Of a stretch of 64,000 nucleotides of DNA, positions 57,035 to 64,000 are shown in pieces (position 1 is the first letter of the stretch; every line of letters begins with the position of its first letter). The notes under the pieces are model-generated. The model was not told the origin of the DNA and ran no database searches. It saw only the letters and a program-made list of their open reading frames with translations. The translations under genes were made by a program, and so were the position numbers. Location: the NCBI RefSeq assembly GCF_900107855.1, contig NZ_FNRJ01000003.1:186001-250000 (forward strand), given 5' to 3'. The stretch comes from Marinobacterium iners DSM 11526 (GTDB taxonomy: Bacteria; Pseudomonadota; Gammaproteobacteria; Pseudomonadales; Balneatricaceae).

Positions 57035-58486
57035 ATGATGCGAAGACTGATGCAAACACTATTGGTGGCAGCAACCTGCTTTTCCACCGCCCTCCTGCCC
57101 GCTACCGGCACTGCCAGTACCGATTTACCGGTATTGAATGATGCCAGCTCCGCAACCGTCAGCCTGGACGCCGAATACCGCTTGGGCCGCAACTGGGCGC
57201 GCATTCTTCGTGCTCAGGCTCCACTGCTGGACGACCCGATCAGCTATCAGTACCTTGAAGACCTGTTGTGGCGCTTGCTACCGAAAAGTCAGGTGCAGGA
57301 TCGCCGGCTTGAACTGTTTTTGCTTGATAACCCAACCTTTAACGCCTTTGCCGTTCCCGGCGGCATCATTGGCATCCACAGCGGACTGCTGCTGGCTGCT
57401 GAAACCGAAGGCGAACTGGCTTCGGTGATTGCACACGAGTTGGCCCACCTGAGTCAGCGCCATTATGCTCAGAGGCTTGAGGAGGAGCGACGCAACCGCC
57501 CGCTGATGCTGGCAGGCCTGCTTGCCAGTATTCTGGTAGCGGCAGCCGATACCCAAGGCGGTATGGCCGTCCTGTCTTCAACCATGGGCGCCAATGCACA
57601 GGGGCAGTTGGCATTCAGTCGTCGCAATGAGCAGGAAGCGGACCGTGTTGGCATGCAGACGCTGGTCGAGGCCGGCATCGACCCACACACCATGCCACAG
57701 ATGTTTTCGCGCCTGCAGCGCAACTATCGCTTCTATGGGCAGCGTCCGCCCGAATTTTTGCTGACACACCCCGTGACTGAGTCACGCATAGCCGACTCGC
57801 TCAACCGTGCAAGCCAGTTACCGGAAGTACAGTCACATGCCGACAACAGCGACTTCAATTTAATTCGTGCCCGCATGCAGGTTCATCACAGCGAATCCCC
57901 GCAGAAGGCACTTGCCACTTTCCGCGCTGCAACTCAAGATTCTGACCAGCTGCATAATCGTTATGGTCTGATGTTGGCCGCCATTGCGGCTGCCGACTTT
58001 GCTCTTGCCGATAAAACCTGGAACACACTGGACGCCTCTGCACGTCGACACCCATGGCTGCTGTTGAGCCGAGTTGAGCGTTTTTTGGCAGCGGCCGATT
58101 CAGCCAGTGCGTTGGAGATTTCCAGGGAGTTGATTGCACTTTACCCCGACAGCCGCCCGGTACGTACCCTGCATGCACGAGCACTTCGTGAGACAGGCCA
58201 ATTACAGCAGGCCATACGCATCTACAAGCAACTGACTCGTGACTACCCAACCGACACGCTGATCTGGTTTGAACTGGCTGAAGCGGAAGGGCTTGCCGGT
58301 AATATTCTTGCCGTACATGAAGCACGAATAGAGTATTTCCTGCTGACGGCACAGTTTGATCTGGCACTGAAACAGCTTGAGTACGCCGCACGGGAAAAGG
58401 ATCTGACCGACTCAGACAGGGCCAGATTGGAGCAACGCGAGCAGGAAGCAAAAGCGCTGCGGCAGGAAATGAAGGAACAGTTTTAA
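57035..58486 (+). CDS. bepA: Periplasmic M48 metalloprotease / chaperone BepA (YfgC)
   Basis: A 483-residue exported protease that helps or clears stalled outer-membrane proteins such as LptD at the BAM complex. Signal peptide residues 1-27. The zinc site is HELAH (134-138) with Glu201 in NEQEADRVG. The C-terminal half carries TPR repeats (PLLLSRVERFLAAADSASAL-type repeats). I use the ATG at 57035; a longer frame from 56948 overlaps the promoter area, where TTGGGT (56977-56982) and CATAAT (56999-57004) could be a promoter. Works with bamC encoded nearby. Confidence 0.94.
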   Translation: MMRRLMQTLLVAATCFSTALLPATGTASTDLPVLNDASSATVSLDAEYRLGRNWARILRAQAPLLDDPISYQYLEDLLWRLLPKSQVQDRRLELFLLDNPTFNAFAVPGGIIGIHSGLLLAAETEGELASVIAHELAHLSQRHYAQRLEEERRNRPLMLAGLLASILVAAADTQGGMAVLSSTMGANAQGQLAFSRRNEQEADRVGMQTLVEAGIDPHTMPQMFSRLQRNYRFYGQRPPEFLLTHPVTESRIADSLNRASQLPEVQSHADNSDFNLIRARMQVHHSESPQKALATFRAATQDSDQLHNRYGLMLAAIAAADFALADKTWNTLDASARRHPWLLLSRVERFLAAADSASALEISRELIALYPDSRPVRTLHARALRETGQLQQAIRIYKQLTRDYPTDTLIWFELAEAEGLAGNILAVHEARIEYFLLTAQFDLALKQLEYAAREKDLTDSDRARLEQREQEAKALRQEMKEQF

Positions 58487-58500
58487 AAGCAGACTTGAGA

Positions 58501-58539
58501 TCAGGAGGCGCTGCTCATTTGATAAGCAGCGCCTCCTGA
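58501..58539. terminator. Hairpin between convergent bepA and nadA
   Basis: TCAGGAGGCGCTGCT (58501-58515) pairs perfectly with AGCAGCGCCTCCTGA (58525-58539), loop of 9. No long T-run on either side, so termination may be partial, but position and stem strength support the role. Confidence 0.65.
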
Positions 58540-58548
58540 AACGTGATA

Positions 58549-59592
58549 TCAGCTGGCTGAAAAATCCAGCATCCGCTGCAGCGGCTTTAGCGCTCGGCGC
58601 GCGAGCTCCGCATCAACGTGGATTTCATCGACACCATGCTCCAGAGCGGCAACGATATTATCCAGTCCGTTCATCGCCATCCAGGGGCAGTGCGCACAGC
58701 TGCGGCAGGTTGCGCCTGAGCCACCTGTAGGAGCTTCAAGGAAGCGCTTGCCGGGAGCAGCCTGTTGCATCTTGTAGAAAATGCCTCGATCAGTTGCAAC
58801 GATGAAAGTTTCATTTGGCAGGTCGTGCGCCGCCTTGATCAACTGACTGGTAGAGCCAACGGCATCAGCAATCTGGACCACAGCGTCCGGTGACTCGGGA
58901 TGAACCAGCACCGCCGCATCCGGGTAGACCCGCTTCAGATCCAGAATCCCCTTTGCCTTGAACTCTTCATGGACAATGCAGCTGCCATCCCAAAGAATCA
59001 TCTCGGCACCGGTTTCCTTACGGACGTATTCACCCAGATGCTTATCCGGCGCCCAAATGATTTTCTTGCCCTGATCGGCCAGATATTCCACTACCTTAAG
59101 CGCAATACTCGAGGTCACCACCCAGTCAGCGCGCGCCTTAACGGCTGCAGAGGTGTTGGCATAAACGACCACTTCATGATCGGGATACTGATCACAGAAC
59201 GCCGAAAACTCATCGGCAGGACAGCCTATATCCAGAGAGCAGGTTGCTTCAAGCGTCGGCATCAAAATGCGTTTTTCCGGGTTCAGGATTTTGGCCGTTT
59301 CACCCATGAAACGCACACCAGCCACAATCAGAGTTGAGGCCGGGTGGCGTGAGCCAAAGCGCGCCATCTCCAGAGAGTCGGAGACACAGCCACCGGTTTC
59401 ATCTGCAAGCTGCTGAATCAGGTCATCGGTATAATAATGTGCCACCAGACAGGCATCCTTTTCTTTCAGGAGCTGACGGATCCTGCTCTTGTACTGCTCA
59501 ATCTCGGCAGATCCCATCTGCTGCGGCAGGTGCTCCTGAGCAAAATGCTCCTGCACCAGAATGCGATCGTCGATGTCCTGCTTGCTCAACAT
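58549..59592 (-). CDS. nadA: Quinolinate synthase
   Basis: Makes quinolinate from iminoaspartate and DHAP in NAD synthesis, using an oxygen-sensitive 4Fe-4S cluster. The 347-residue protein has cluster ligands Cys118 (EATCSLDIG), Cys205 (DGSCIVH) and Cys296 (ATCRSCAHC). [14 protein letters not shown]-type motif AHYYTD and [10 protein letters not shown] also match E. coli NadA. The ATG at 59592 is the start; any longer frame would run through the tRNA-Lys gene. A consensus extended -10 box lies 61 bases upstream. NAD supply fits the nearby NADH-centred genes only loosely. Confidence 0.97.
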   Translation of the reverse strand: MLSKQDIDDRILVQEHFAQEHLPQQMGSAEIEQYKSRIRQLLKEKDACLVAHYYTDDLIQQLADETGGCVSDSLEMARFGSRHPASTLIVAGVRFMGETAKILNPEKRILMPTLEATCSLDIGCPADEFSAFCDQYPDHEVVVYANTSAAVKARADWVVTSSIALKVVEYLADQGKKIIWAPDKHLGEYVRKETGAEMILWDGSCIVHEEFKAKGILDLKRVYPDAAVLVHPESPDAVVQIADAVGSTSQLIKAAHDLPNETFIVATDRGIFYKMQQAAPGKRFLEAPTGGSGATCRSCAHCPWMAMNGLDNIVAALEHGVDEIHVDAELARRALKPLQRMLDFSAS

Positions 59593-59652
59593 AGTCAGAT
59601 TCTTATCATCACGCTGGTTGGATGCCTTGGACGGCAAAATCTTGGGGCGCCG

Positions 59653-59661
59653 ATTATACCA
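59653..59661 (-). promoter_or_regulatory. Extended -10 promoter of nadA
   Basis: On the minus strand TGGTATAAT (59661-59653) is a perfect extended -10 element. A weak TTCACT lies 19 bases upstream. An 8-base palindrome ACTGCAGT (59669-59676) and a direct repeat GCACTG (59667 and 59684) sit just upstream and may bind a regulator. Confidence 0.65.
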
Positions 59662-59759
59662 TAGTTGCACTGCAGTAAGTGAAGCACTGACACAACGACC
59701 AGGCACAAAAGCATCAGACTTGAGTATCAGCTGTATCAAATGAAAAAGGCCGGATAAAA

Positions 59760-59835
59760 TGGTGGGTCGTATAGGACTCGAACCTATGACCAATTGGTTA
59801 AAAGCCAACTGCTCTACCAACTGAGCTAACGACCC
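59760..59835 (-). tRNA. tRNA-Lys (anticodon TTT), copy 2
   Basis: A 76-base tRNA: 5' GGGTCGTTAGCTCAG, anticodon loop CTTTTAA, T-arm GGTTCGAGTCC, encoded CCA. Sequence identical to the copy at 59873-59948. The two are read in tandem with 37 bases between them. Downstream towards nadA no strong terminator is seen. Confidence 0.98.
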
Positions 59836-59872
59836 AAAGACTGATGCCCAAAAGCATACAGTGAAGAAGGGA

Positions 59873-59948
59873 TGGTGGGTCGTATAGGACTCGAACCTAT
59901 GACCAATTGGTTAAAAGCCAACTGCTCTACCAACTGAGCTAACGACCC
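59873..59948 (-). tRNA. tRNA-Lys (anticodon TTT), copy 1
   Basis: A 76-base tRNA identical to the second copy, with acceptor stem GGGTCGT / ACGACCC, anticodon TTT and encoded CCA. It is the promoter-proximal copy in the tandem. Confidence 0.98.
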
Positions 59949-59964
59949 TCCCGATGGGCTGCGC

Positions 59965-59992
59965 ATTTTACCTGCCGAGGCGTGAAAGGCAA
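59965..59992 (-). promoter_or_regulatory. Promoter of the tRNA-Lys pair
   Basis: On the minus strand TTGCCT (59992-59987), 16 bases, TAAAAT (59970-59965), followed by a GC-rich discriminator (GCGCAGCC) typical of stable-RNA promoters under stringent control. Confidence 0.6.
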
Positions 59993-60011
59993 CCCTTGAG
60001 CGGAATTTTAT

Positions 60012-60692
60012 TCAAACATAACGGGTCGGATCCACAACACCTGCATCCTCAAACCCCTTGGCACGCAGACGGCAGCTATCACACCGACCACAGGCACGCC
60101 CTTCCATATCGGCCTGATAGCATGAAACTGTGAGCGCATAATCAATACCCAACGCAGTGCCGCGGCGGATAATGTCCGCCTTGGTGAGATGCATCAGTGG
60201 TGTTTCGATATGTACGGGGTCGCCATTGATGCCACGTCGCGTCGCCAGGTTGGCCATGCGCTCAAACGCTTCTATAAACTCCGGGCGACAATCAGGGTAG
60301 CCGGAATAATCGACTGCATTTACACCGATAAAGATGGCATCGGCATCCAGCACCTCTGCCCACCCAAGCGCCAGAGACAAAAAAACCGTGTTGCGTGCAG
60401 GAACATAAGTAACCGGAACGCCTTCAGCCTGATCTTCGGGTACATCGATACTGGTATCGGTCAGTGCCGAGCCGCCAAAATCCTCCAGATGCAATCGCAA
60501 CACTCTGTGTTCACTGACACCAGCCTGGGCTGCAATCGCGCGTGCCGCATTCAACTCGGTCACAGAACGCTGACCATAGTCGAAGCTGAGCACATGACAG
60601 CTATAGCCCTGTTCCATGGCCATCGCCAATGCAGTTGCCGAATCAAGACCACCCGAAAGCAGTACAACTGCACGTTTTTCACTTTGTTTCAT
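60012..60692 (-). CDS. queC: 7-cyano-7-deazaguanine synthase
   Basis: Converts CDG to preQ0 with ATP in queuosine synthesis. The PP-loop [12 protein letters not shown] is near the start, FDYGQRS and [14 protein letters not shown] follow, and the zinc site at the C-terminus has [17 protein letters not shown] with four cysteines. 226 residues from the ATG at 60692; a GTG at 60710 overlapping the cpoB stop would add six residues and cannot be excluded. Last gene of the tol-pal-cpoB-queC order, as in pseudomonads (without queE between). Confidence 0.96.
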   Translation of the reverse strand: MKQSEKRAVVLLSGGLDSATALAMAMEQGYSCHVLSFDYGQRSVTELNAARAIAAQAGVSEHRVLRLHLEDFGGSALTDTSIDVPEDQAEGVPVTYVPARNTVFLSLALGWAEVLDADAIFIGVNAVDYSGYPDCRPEFIEAFERMANLATRRGINGDPVHIETPLMHLTKADIIRRGTALGIDYALTVSCYQADMEGRACGRCDSCRLRAKGFEDAGVVDPTRYV

Positions 60693-60706
60693 TTCGATTG
60701 AGCCAG

Positions 60707-61522
60707 TCACTGTTGATTGGAGAGGAAACTTCGAGCCAGACCAGCCGCAGACGTTTGCGGATACTCATCCTGCACCCGCTTCATCAACGCTCTGGCCGCA
60801 GCACCATCACCACCACGCTCAGACAACACACCCAGCTTATAGAGCGCATCGGCAGCCTTGGCGTGACCCGGATAGCCCGTAACCACCTGATTGAAGGCGC
60901 TCGTTGCCGCTTCAACCTTACCCTGAGCCAGCTTTACTTCGCCGAGCCAGTACCAGGCATTGGGCACAAGCGAACTGTTCGGATAGTCGTTCAAAAACAG
61001 CTCAAACGACTTTTCCGCCTGATCAAACTCACGCTGACGCACATGACTGTAGGCCTTGTCGTAGGCTGCCGCATCACCAGCAGCAACACCTTCTACAGAG
61101 GCATTCAATTCAGCATTATCAGTCACATTGGGCAGACCCGCTGCCTGTTTAGGCTGTTCTGGATTACCTTGGGCTGCCAACAGCGCGTCATCCGGCACCG
61201 CTGACATCAGCAAGCTGATACGACGATCCATATCTCTGTAACGCTCACGCTGCTGCTGCTCAAGCCGTTCGACCTTATGCTGCTGCTCTTCCAGCGCTCC
61301 GCGCAGCATCCTGACTTCATCCTGAAGTTGCTGCAGACTGAACAGCAGCTCATTCTGGACCGAATAGCCAGCCGCACTCTGCACCTGTAATGGCTGCGTT
61401 CCTCCTGTACGTGGAACCACCGGTGTCTCGGTGATTTCTATCACCGGCACCGGGGCCGCATACGACCAGGATGACGCCAGCACCAGCAGGATGGTAGCCT
61501 TGGCTGTTGCGGCACTTTTCAT
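60707..61522 (-). CDS. cpoB: Cell division coordinator CpoB (YbgF)
   Basis: A 271-residue periplasmic protein that links peptidoglycan synthesis (PBP1B) to Tol-Pal-driven outer-membrane constriction. Signal peptide residues 1-22 (SSWSYA cleavage). A coiled coil follows ([31 protein letters not shown]), then TPR repeats from about residue 150 ([34 protein letters not shown]). The ATG overlaps the pal stop by one base. Order tolA-tolB-pal-cpoB is conserved. Confidence 0.95.
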   Translation of the reverse strand: MKSAATAKATILLVLASSWSYAAPVPVIEITETPVVPRTGGTQPLQVQSAAGYSVQNELLFSLQQLQDEVRMLRGALEEQQHKVERLEQQQRERYRDMDRRISLLMSAVPDDALLAAQGNPEQPKQAAGLPNVTDNAELNASVEGVAAGDAAAYDKAYSHVRQREFDQAEKSFELFLNDYPNSSLVPNAWYWLGEVKLAQGKVEAATSAFNQVVTGYPGHAKAADALYKLGVLSERGGDGAAARALMKRVQDEYPQTSAAGLARSFLSNQQ

Positions 61523-62052
61523 CACTTGCTCTGGTAAATCAGTTCAACACGACGGTTTTTGCCCCAAGCGTCAGCGGAGTGACCGACAACAGCCGGTTTT
61601 TCTTCACCAAAGCTGATGCTTTCTACCTGTGAATTGCCTGCACCATTCACAACCAGCAGACGCTCAACGGCCTTCGCACGACGCTCACCCAATGCCATGT
61701 TGTATTCACGGGTACCGCGCTCATCAGCATGACCTTCCAGGCGTACGGATGCCGAAGGGTTCTGGGACAGATAGCGGGCATGAGCTTCAAGATCAGAGAA
61801 TCCTTCCTGACGCACTACGGCCTGGTCGAAGTCGAAATAGAACACGGTGCGCAGCTGCTGCAGATCTTCGGCTGTCACAATGGCACCGCTGACACGACTA
61901 CCTGAGGTGCCATAAGTATTGGCACCAGAAGCAGAAGTACCATCACCTGCCGCACCACCCGCGTCAGTAGAAGTACTGGTGGTGCTACAGCCTGCAGCCC
62001 ACACCATGGCTGCCGTCAGGGCAACCGCTTTGCTCAGATTGACTACCCGCAT
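61522..62052 (-). CDS. pal: Peptidoglycan-associated lipoprotein Pal
   Basis: A 176-residue outer-membrane lipoprotein. Signal sequence to the lipobox with Cys22 (WAAGCS), a Ser/Thr/Gly-rich linker (residues 24-55), then the OmpA-like peptidoglycan-binding domain: FYFDFDQAVV, LEGHADERGTREYNMALGERRA. ATG at 62052 with GAGGA upstream; a start 14 codons earlier is unlikely. Binds TolB and tethers the outer membrane at division. Confidence 0.97.
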   Translation of the reverse strand: MRVVNLSKAVALTAAMVWAAGCSTTSTSTDAGGAAGDGTSASGANTYGTSGSRVSGAIVTAEDLQQLRTVFYFDFDQAVVRQEGFSDLEAHARYLSQNPSASVRLEGHADERGTREYNMALGERRAKAVERLLVVNGAGNSQVESISFGEEKPAVVGHSADAWGKNRRVELIYQSK

Positions 62053-62121
62053 GATAAATCCTCGATTTGACTGTTTAAATGAGTGTATTGCCATTGTGTT
62101 GCAGTTTGCTGCCGCGCCGAC

Positions 62122-63426
62122 CTACTGCAAGTAGGGTGACCAGGCAGGTTCTCGTACATCACCCCTGTCAACCGGCATTCTGAATTGAACCCGACCATCC
62201 AGTGATGCGGCCGCCAGCACTCCGCGCGTACCTTCCTGTGTGGCATAAATGACCACACTGCCGTTCGGCGCGATACTGGGTGATTCGGCCATGCCGGAGC
62301 GAGTGAGTATATCCAGTCGCCCCGTTTTCAAATCCTGTACCGCTATATTAAAGCCATTGCCACCGCCACTGCTGCGATGAACCATGGTCAGGAATCGCCC
62401 ATCCTGAGTCAGGCGCCCCCTGGCATTGTAGTTACCGTCAAATGTGAGCCTCTCCAGCTTGCGATCCTCAAGCCCCAGGCGGTAGATCTGTGGCTGACCG
62501 CCCCGATCAGAGGTAAAAATCAACGAGCGCCCATCTGGAGACCATGCCGGTTCGGTATCAATACCGTAATGCTGAGTCAGACGCTGCAGCTGGCGACTGC
62601 GCAGGTCCAGAAGATAGATTTCCGGGTTGCCATCACGCGACAACACCAGCGCCAAACGGTTACCATCCGGCGACCAGGCGGGTGCACCATTCAGACCCGG
62701 GAAGGACTGAATGCGCTCGCGTTTGCCGGTTGCAAGATATTGTACGTAAATGGCAGGACGCCCTGTTTCAAAGGACACATATGCCAGCTTGCTGCCATCC
62801 ATTGACCATGCCGGTGACATGATTGGCTGGGCAGACTCCAGTATGGTTTGCGCTCGAGCGCCATCCCAGTCCGCCAGCTGCAGGCGATAACGCTGCTTCT
62901 GATCACCCAACTGCTCCGCCGTGACGTACACCACCTTAGTCGCAAAGGCGCCTTTAAGGCCTGTAAGCTGCTCAAAAATCCTGTCTGCCATATAGTGGGC
63001 GGCATCCCGCAAGCTTGAGGCGGTTGCACTGACCTGTTCAGCCAGCACCTGCTGCTCACGCAGCACATCGTACAACTCAAAACGCAAGCTGAGCTGGTCA
63101 CCCACTGAGTCAATACGCCCGATCACTACATAATCCATTTTGGACACGCGCCAATCTCTGAAGTACACATCATCACGGCGAGTCGGAAAGCTCAGCATAT
63201 TGTCACGCGGCATGGCACTGAAGAAGCCACTGCGCTCCAGATTTTGACCGATCACTTGTGCCACATCTTCCGCCAGCGCTGAGCCAGTATTATTCCCAAA
63301 CGGCACAACAGCAATGGAAGTCGGCGCCTCAACCCCCTGAGTTACCTCTACCATGAGCTCAGCTTGCACCAGCTGCGCGACGAGCAGCAATGTAAACGCT
63401 GCAAACAGTTGCTTGATCCTTACCAC
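62122..63426 (-). CDS. tolB: Tol-Pal system protein TolB
   Basis: A 434-residue periplasmic protein. Signal peptide residues 1-22 ([10 protein letters not shown]). An N-terminal alpha-beta domain, then a six-bladed propeller with PD40 repeats such as [53 protein letters not shown] start at 63426 with GGAGG seven bases upstream, overlapping the tolA stop by 7 bases. Links Pal to TolA. Confidence 0.97.
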   Translation of the reverse strand: MVRIKQLFAAFTLLLVAQLVQAELMVEVTQGVEAPTSIAVVPFGNNTGSALAEDVAQVIGQNLERSGFFSAMPRDNMLSFPTRRDDVYFRDWRVSKMDYVVIGRIDSVGDQLSLRFELYDVLREQQVLAEQVSATASSLRDAAHYMADRIFEQLTGLKGAFATKVVYVTAEQLGDQKQRYRLQLADWDGARAQTILESAQPIMSPAWSMDGSKLAYVSFETGRPAIYVQYLATGKRERIQSFPGLNGAPAWSPDGNRLALVLSRDGNPEIYLLDLRSRQLQRLTQHYGIDTEPAWSPDGRSLIFTSDRGGQPQIYRLGLEDRKLERLTFDGNYNARGRLTQDGRFLTMVHRSSGGGNGFNIAVQDLKTGRLDILTRSGMAESPSIAPNGSVVIYATQEGTRGVLAAASLDGRVQFRMPVDRGDVREPAWSPYLQ

Positions 63427-64000
63427 CTCAGCCCCTCCGGCCTGAATTTGACTAAAAGTTTACGTAATCGACGCTCAAACAGCAGTGGATCGACATCCGC
63501 AACCCTCGGAAAGCTGTGTGCTCTCAGCACGGCCTGCACCGCAGAGCTGTCGAACTGTGCATTGCCACTGCTGGTATGAATATAGGCCTGATCCACCTCT
63601 CCGCTTGGCAGAAAGTGTATCGCCACTACTGCTTCCATTCCGTTGCGAGCGGTTGACGGAATACGCCAGCTGTCCTGCAATACAGCCTGAATGTAGGACT
63701 GTATATCTCCAATTACTGCCTGAGAAGCCTGCTCAGCGCGAGCCTGTGCTTCCGCGCGCTCGGCTGCCAGCTTGCGCTGCAGATCTGCCTCCGCCTGTTG
63801 CTGCTGCTTGCGGCGCTCTGCTTCAGCTCTGGCAGTTGCTTCGGCCTTGCGCTTGGCCTCTTCGGCTTCACGCTTAGCCTGTTCCTGCGCCTTGCGTTTC
63901 GCCGCTTCTGCCTCCGCTTTCTTGCGAGCAGCGAGTTCAGCCTGACGCTTTTGTTCTTCCGCTTTTTGTCGCGCCTGCTCTTGCTGTCGCTTCTGTTCGG
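63420..64000 (-). CDS. tolA: Tol-Pal system protein TolA, C-terminal part (runs off window)
   Basis: The visible 193 or so codons give the end of TolA: a long Ala/Glu/Lys/Arg/Gln-rich helical domain II (64000 to about 63740 by translation of the minus strand), then domain III with [20 protein letters not shown], the [28 protein letters not shown] segment and FRPEGLRW at the end. Domain III contacts TolB and Pal. The N-terminal membrane helix lies beyond the window. The repetitive domain explains the KA-rich purine-biased sequence here. Confidence 0.95.
   Translation of the reverse strand, partial: EQKRQQEQARQKAEEQKRQAELAARKKAEAEAAKRKAQEQAKREAEEAKRKAEATARAEAERRKQQQQAEADLQRKLAAERAEAQARAEQASQAVIGDIQSYIQAVLQDSWRIPSTARNGMEAVVAIHFLPSGEVDQAYIHTSSGNAQFDSSAVQAVLRAHSFPRVADVDPLLFERRLRKLLVKFRPEGLRW

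Noticed and set aside
59593-59820. In-frame extension of nadA upstream through the tRNA-Lys gene
   Set aside because: It would translate the tRNA sequence and the promoter; homology and the -10 box both place the start at 59592.
59760-59948. Tandem repeat that might be a CRISPR or mobile-element trace
   Set aside because: The two repeats are full tRNA-Lys genes with cloverleaf and CCA; no other repeats follow.

Overview
The window is a continuous stretch of gammaproteobacterial core chromosome. It carries LPS and murein genes, a Na+-translocating NADH:quinone reductase, mfd, lon, bam, tol-pal and two tRNA loci. From murB to the TetR gene next to nagZ the gene order closely follows the one I recall around murB-comEC-nqr-mfd-nagZ-psrA in Pseudomonas aeruginosa. 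The Na+-NQR, the compact overlapping operons and the sequence style suggest a marine relative of the Pseudomonas/Oceanospirillales group; the genus cannot be fixed from sequence alone. I see no insertion sequence, prophage, integron or CRISPR array. Nearly every base is accounted for; the only gene-free stretch over 300 bases is 18635-18949.

Layout. 1-6402 (minus): comEC, exbB, exbD, lpxK, a Trm112-like gene, kdsB, a low-molecular-weight phosphatase and murB (cut by the window edge) form one tightly packed envelope operon. 6482-9919: a DUF2062 gene, a lolD-lolC/F pair, and a PilZ gene coupled to a small membrane protein. 9971-20392 (minus): a long-form GAPDH, then nqrABCDEF with its maturation genes apbE and nqrM, then sthA, a block centred on NAD(P)H turnover and the sodium-motive force. 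20567-24632 (plus): mfd and csiV. 24650-31395 (minus): a six-gene run of psrA-like tetR, a leaderless YkuD enzyme, nagZ, mscS-like, cydD and cydC.

31486-36567: sohB, an SCP2 protein, nudC, and dnaQ-rnhA-methyltransferase divergent from gloB. 36631-43712 (plus): mltD, an unlisted 46-residue membrane protein, and a yejABEF-type peptide importer. 43785-49481 (minus): nfuA, lon, hupB, tRNA-Asp and ppiD. 49563-52610: a TrpD2-like gene divergent from coupled rlmD-rluA. 52667-58486: dapA-bamC, bcp, a PerM-type permease with a TusA-like protein, and bepA. 58549-64000 (minus): tolA (cut), tolB, pal, cpoB, queC, two identical tRNA-Lys genes and nadA.

No wholly new system stands out. The best leads are the signal-less YkuD enzyme embedded in a murein-recycling operon (likely a cytosolic L,D-carboxypeptidase), paired AT-rich palindromes upstream of nqrA, the GAPDH with an N-terminal domain of about 125 residues, a single LolC/E-type subunit that may form a LolDF exporter, an atypical PilZ protein with a long insert, mutually exclusive hairpins between nqrM and sthA, and the 46-residue membrane protein after mltD.
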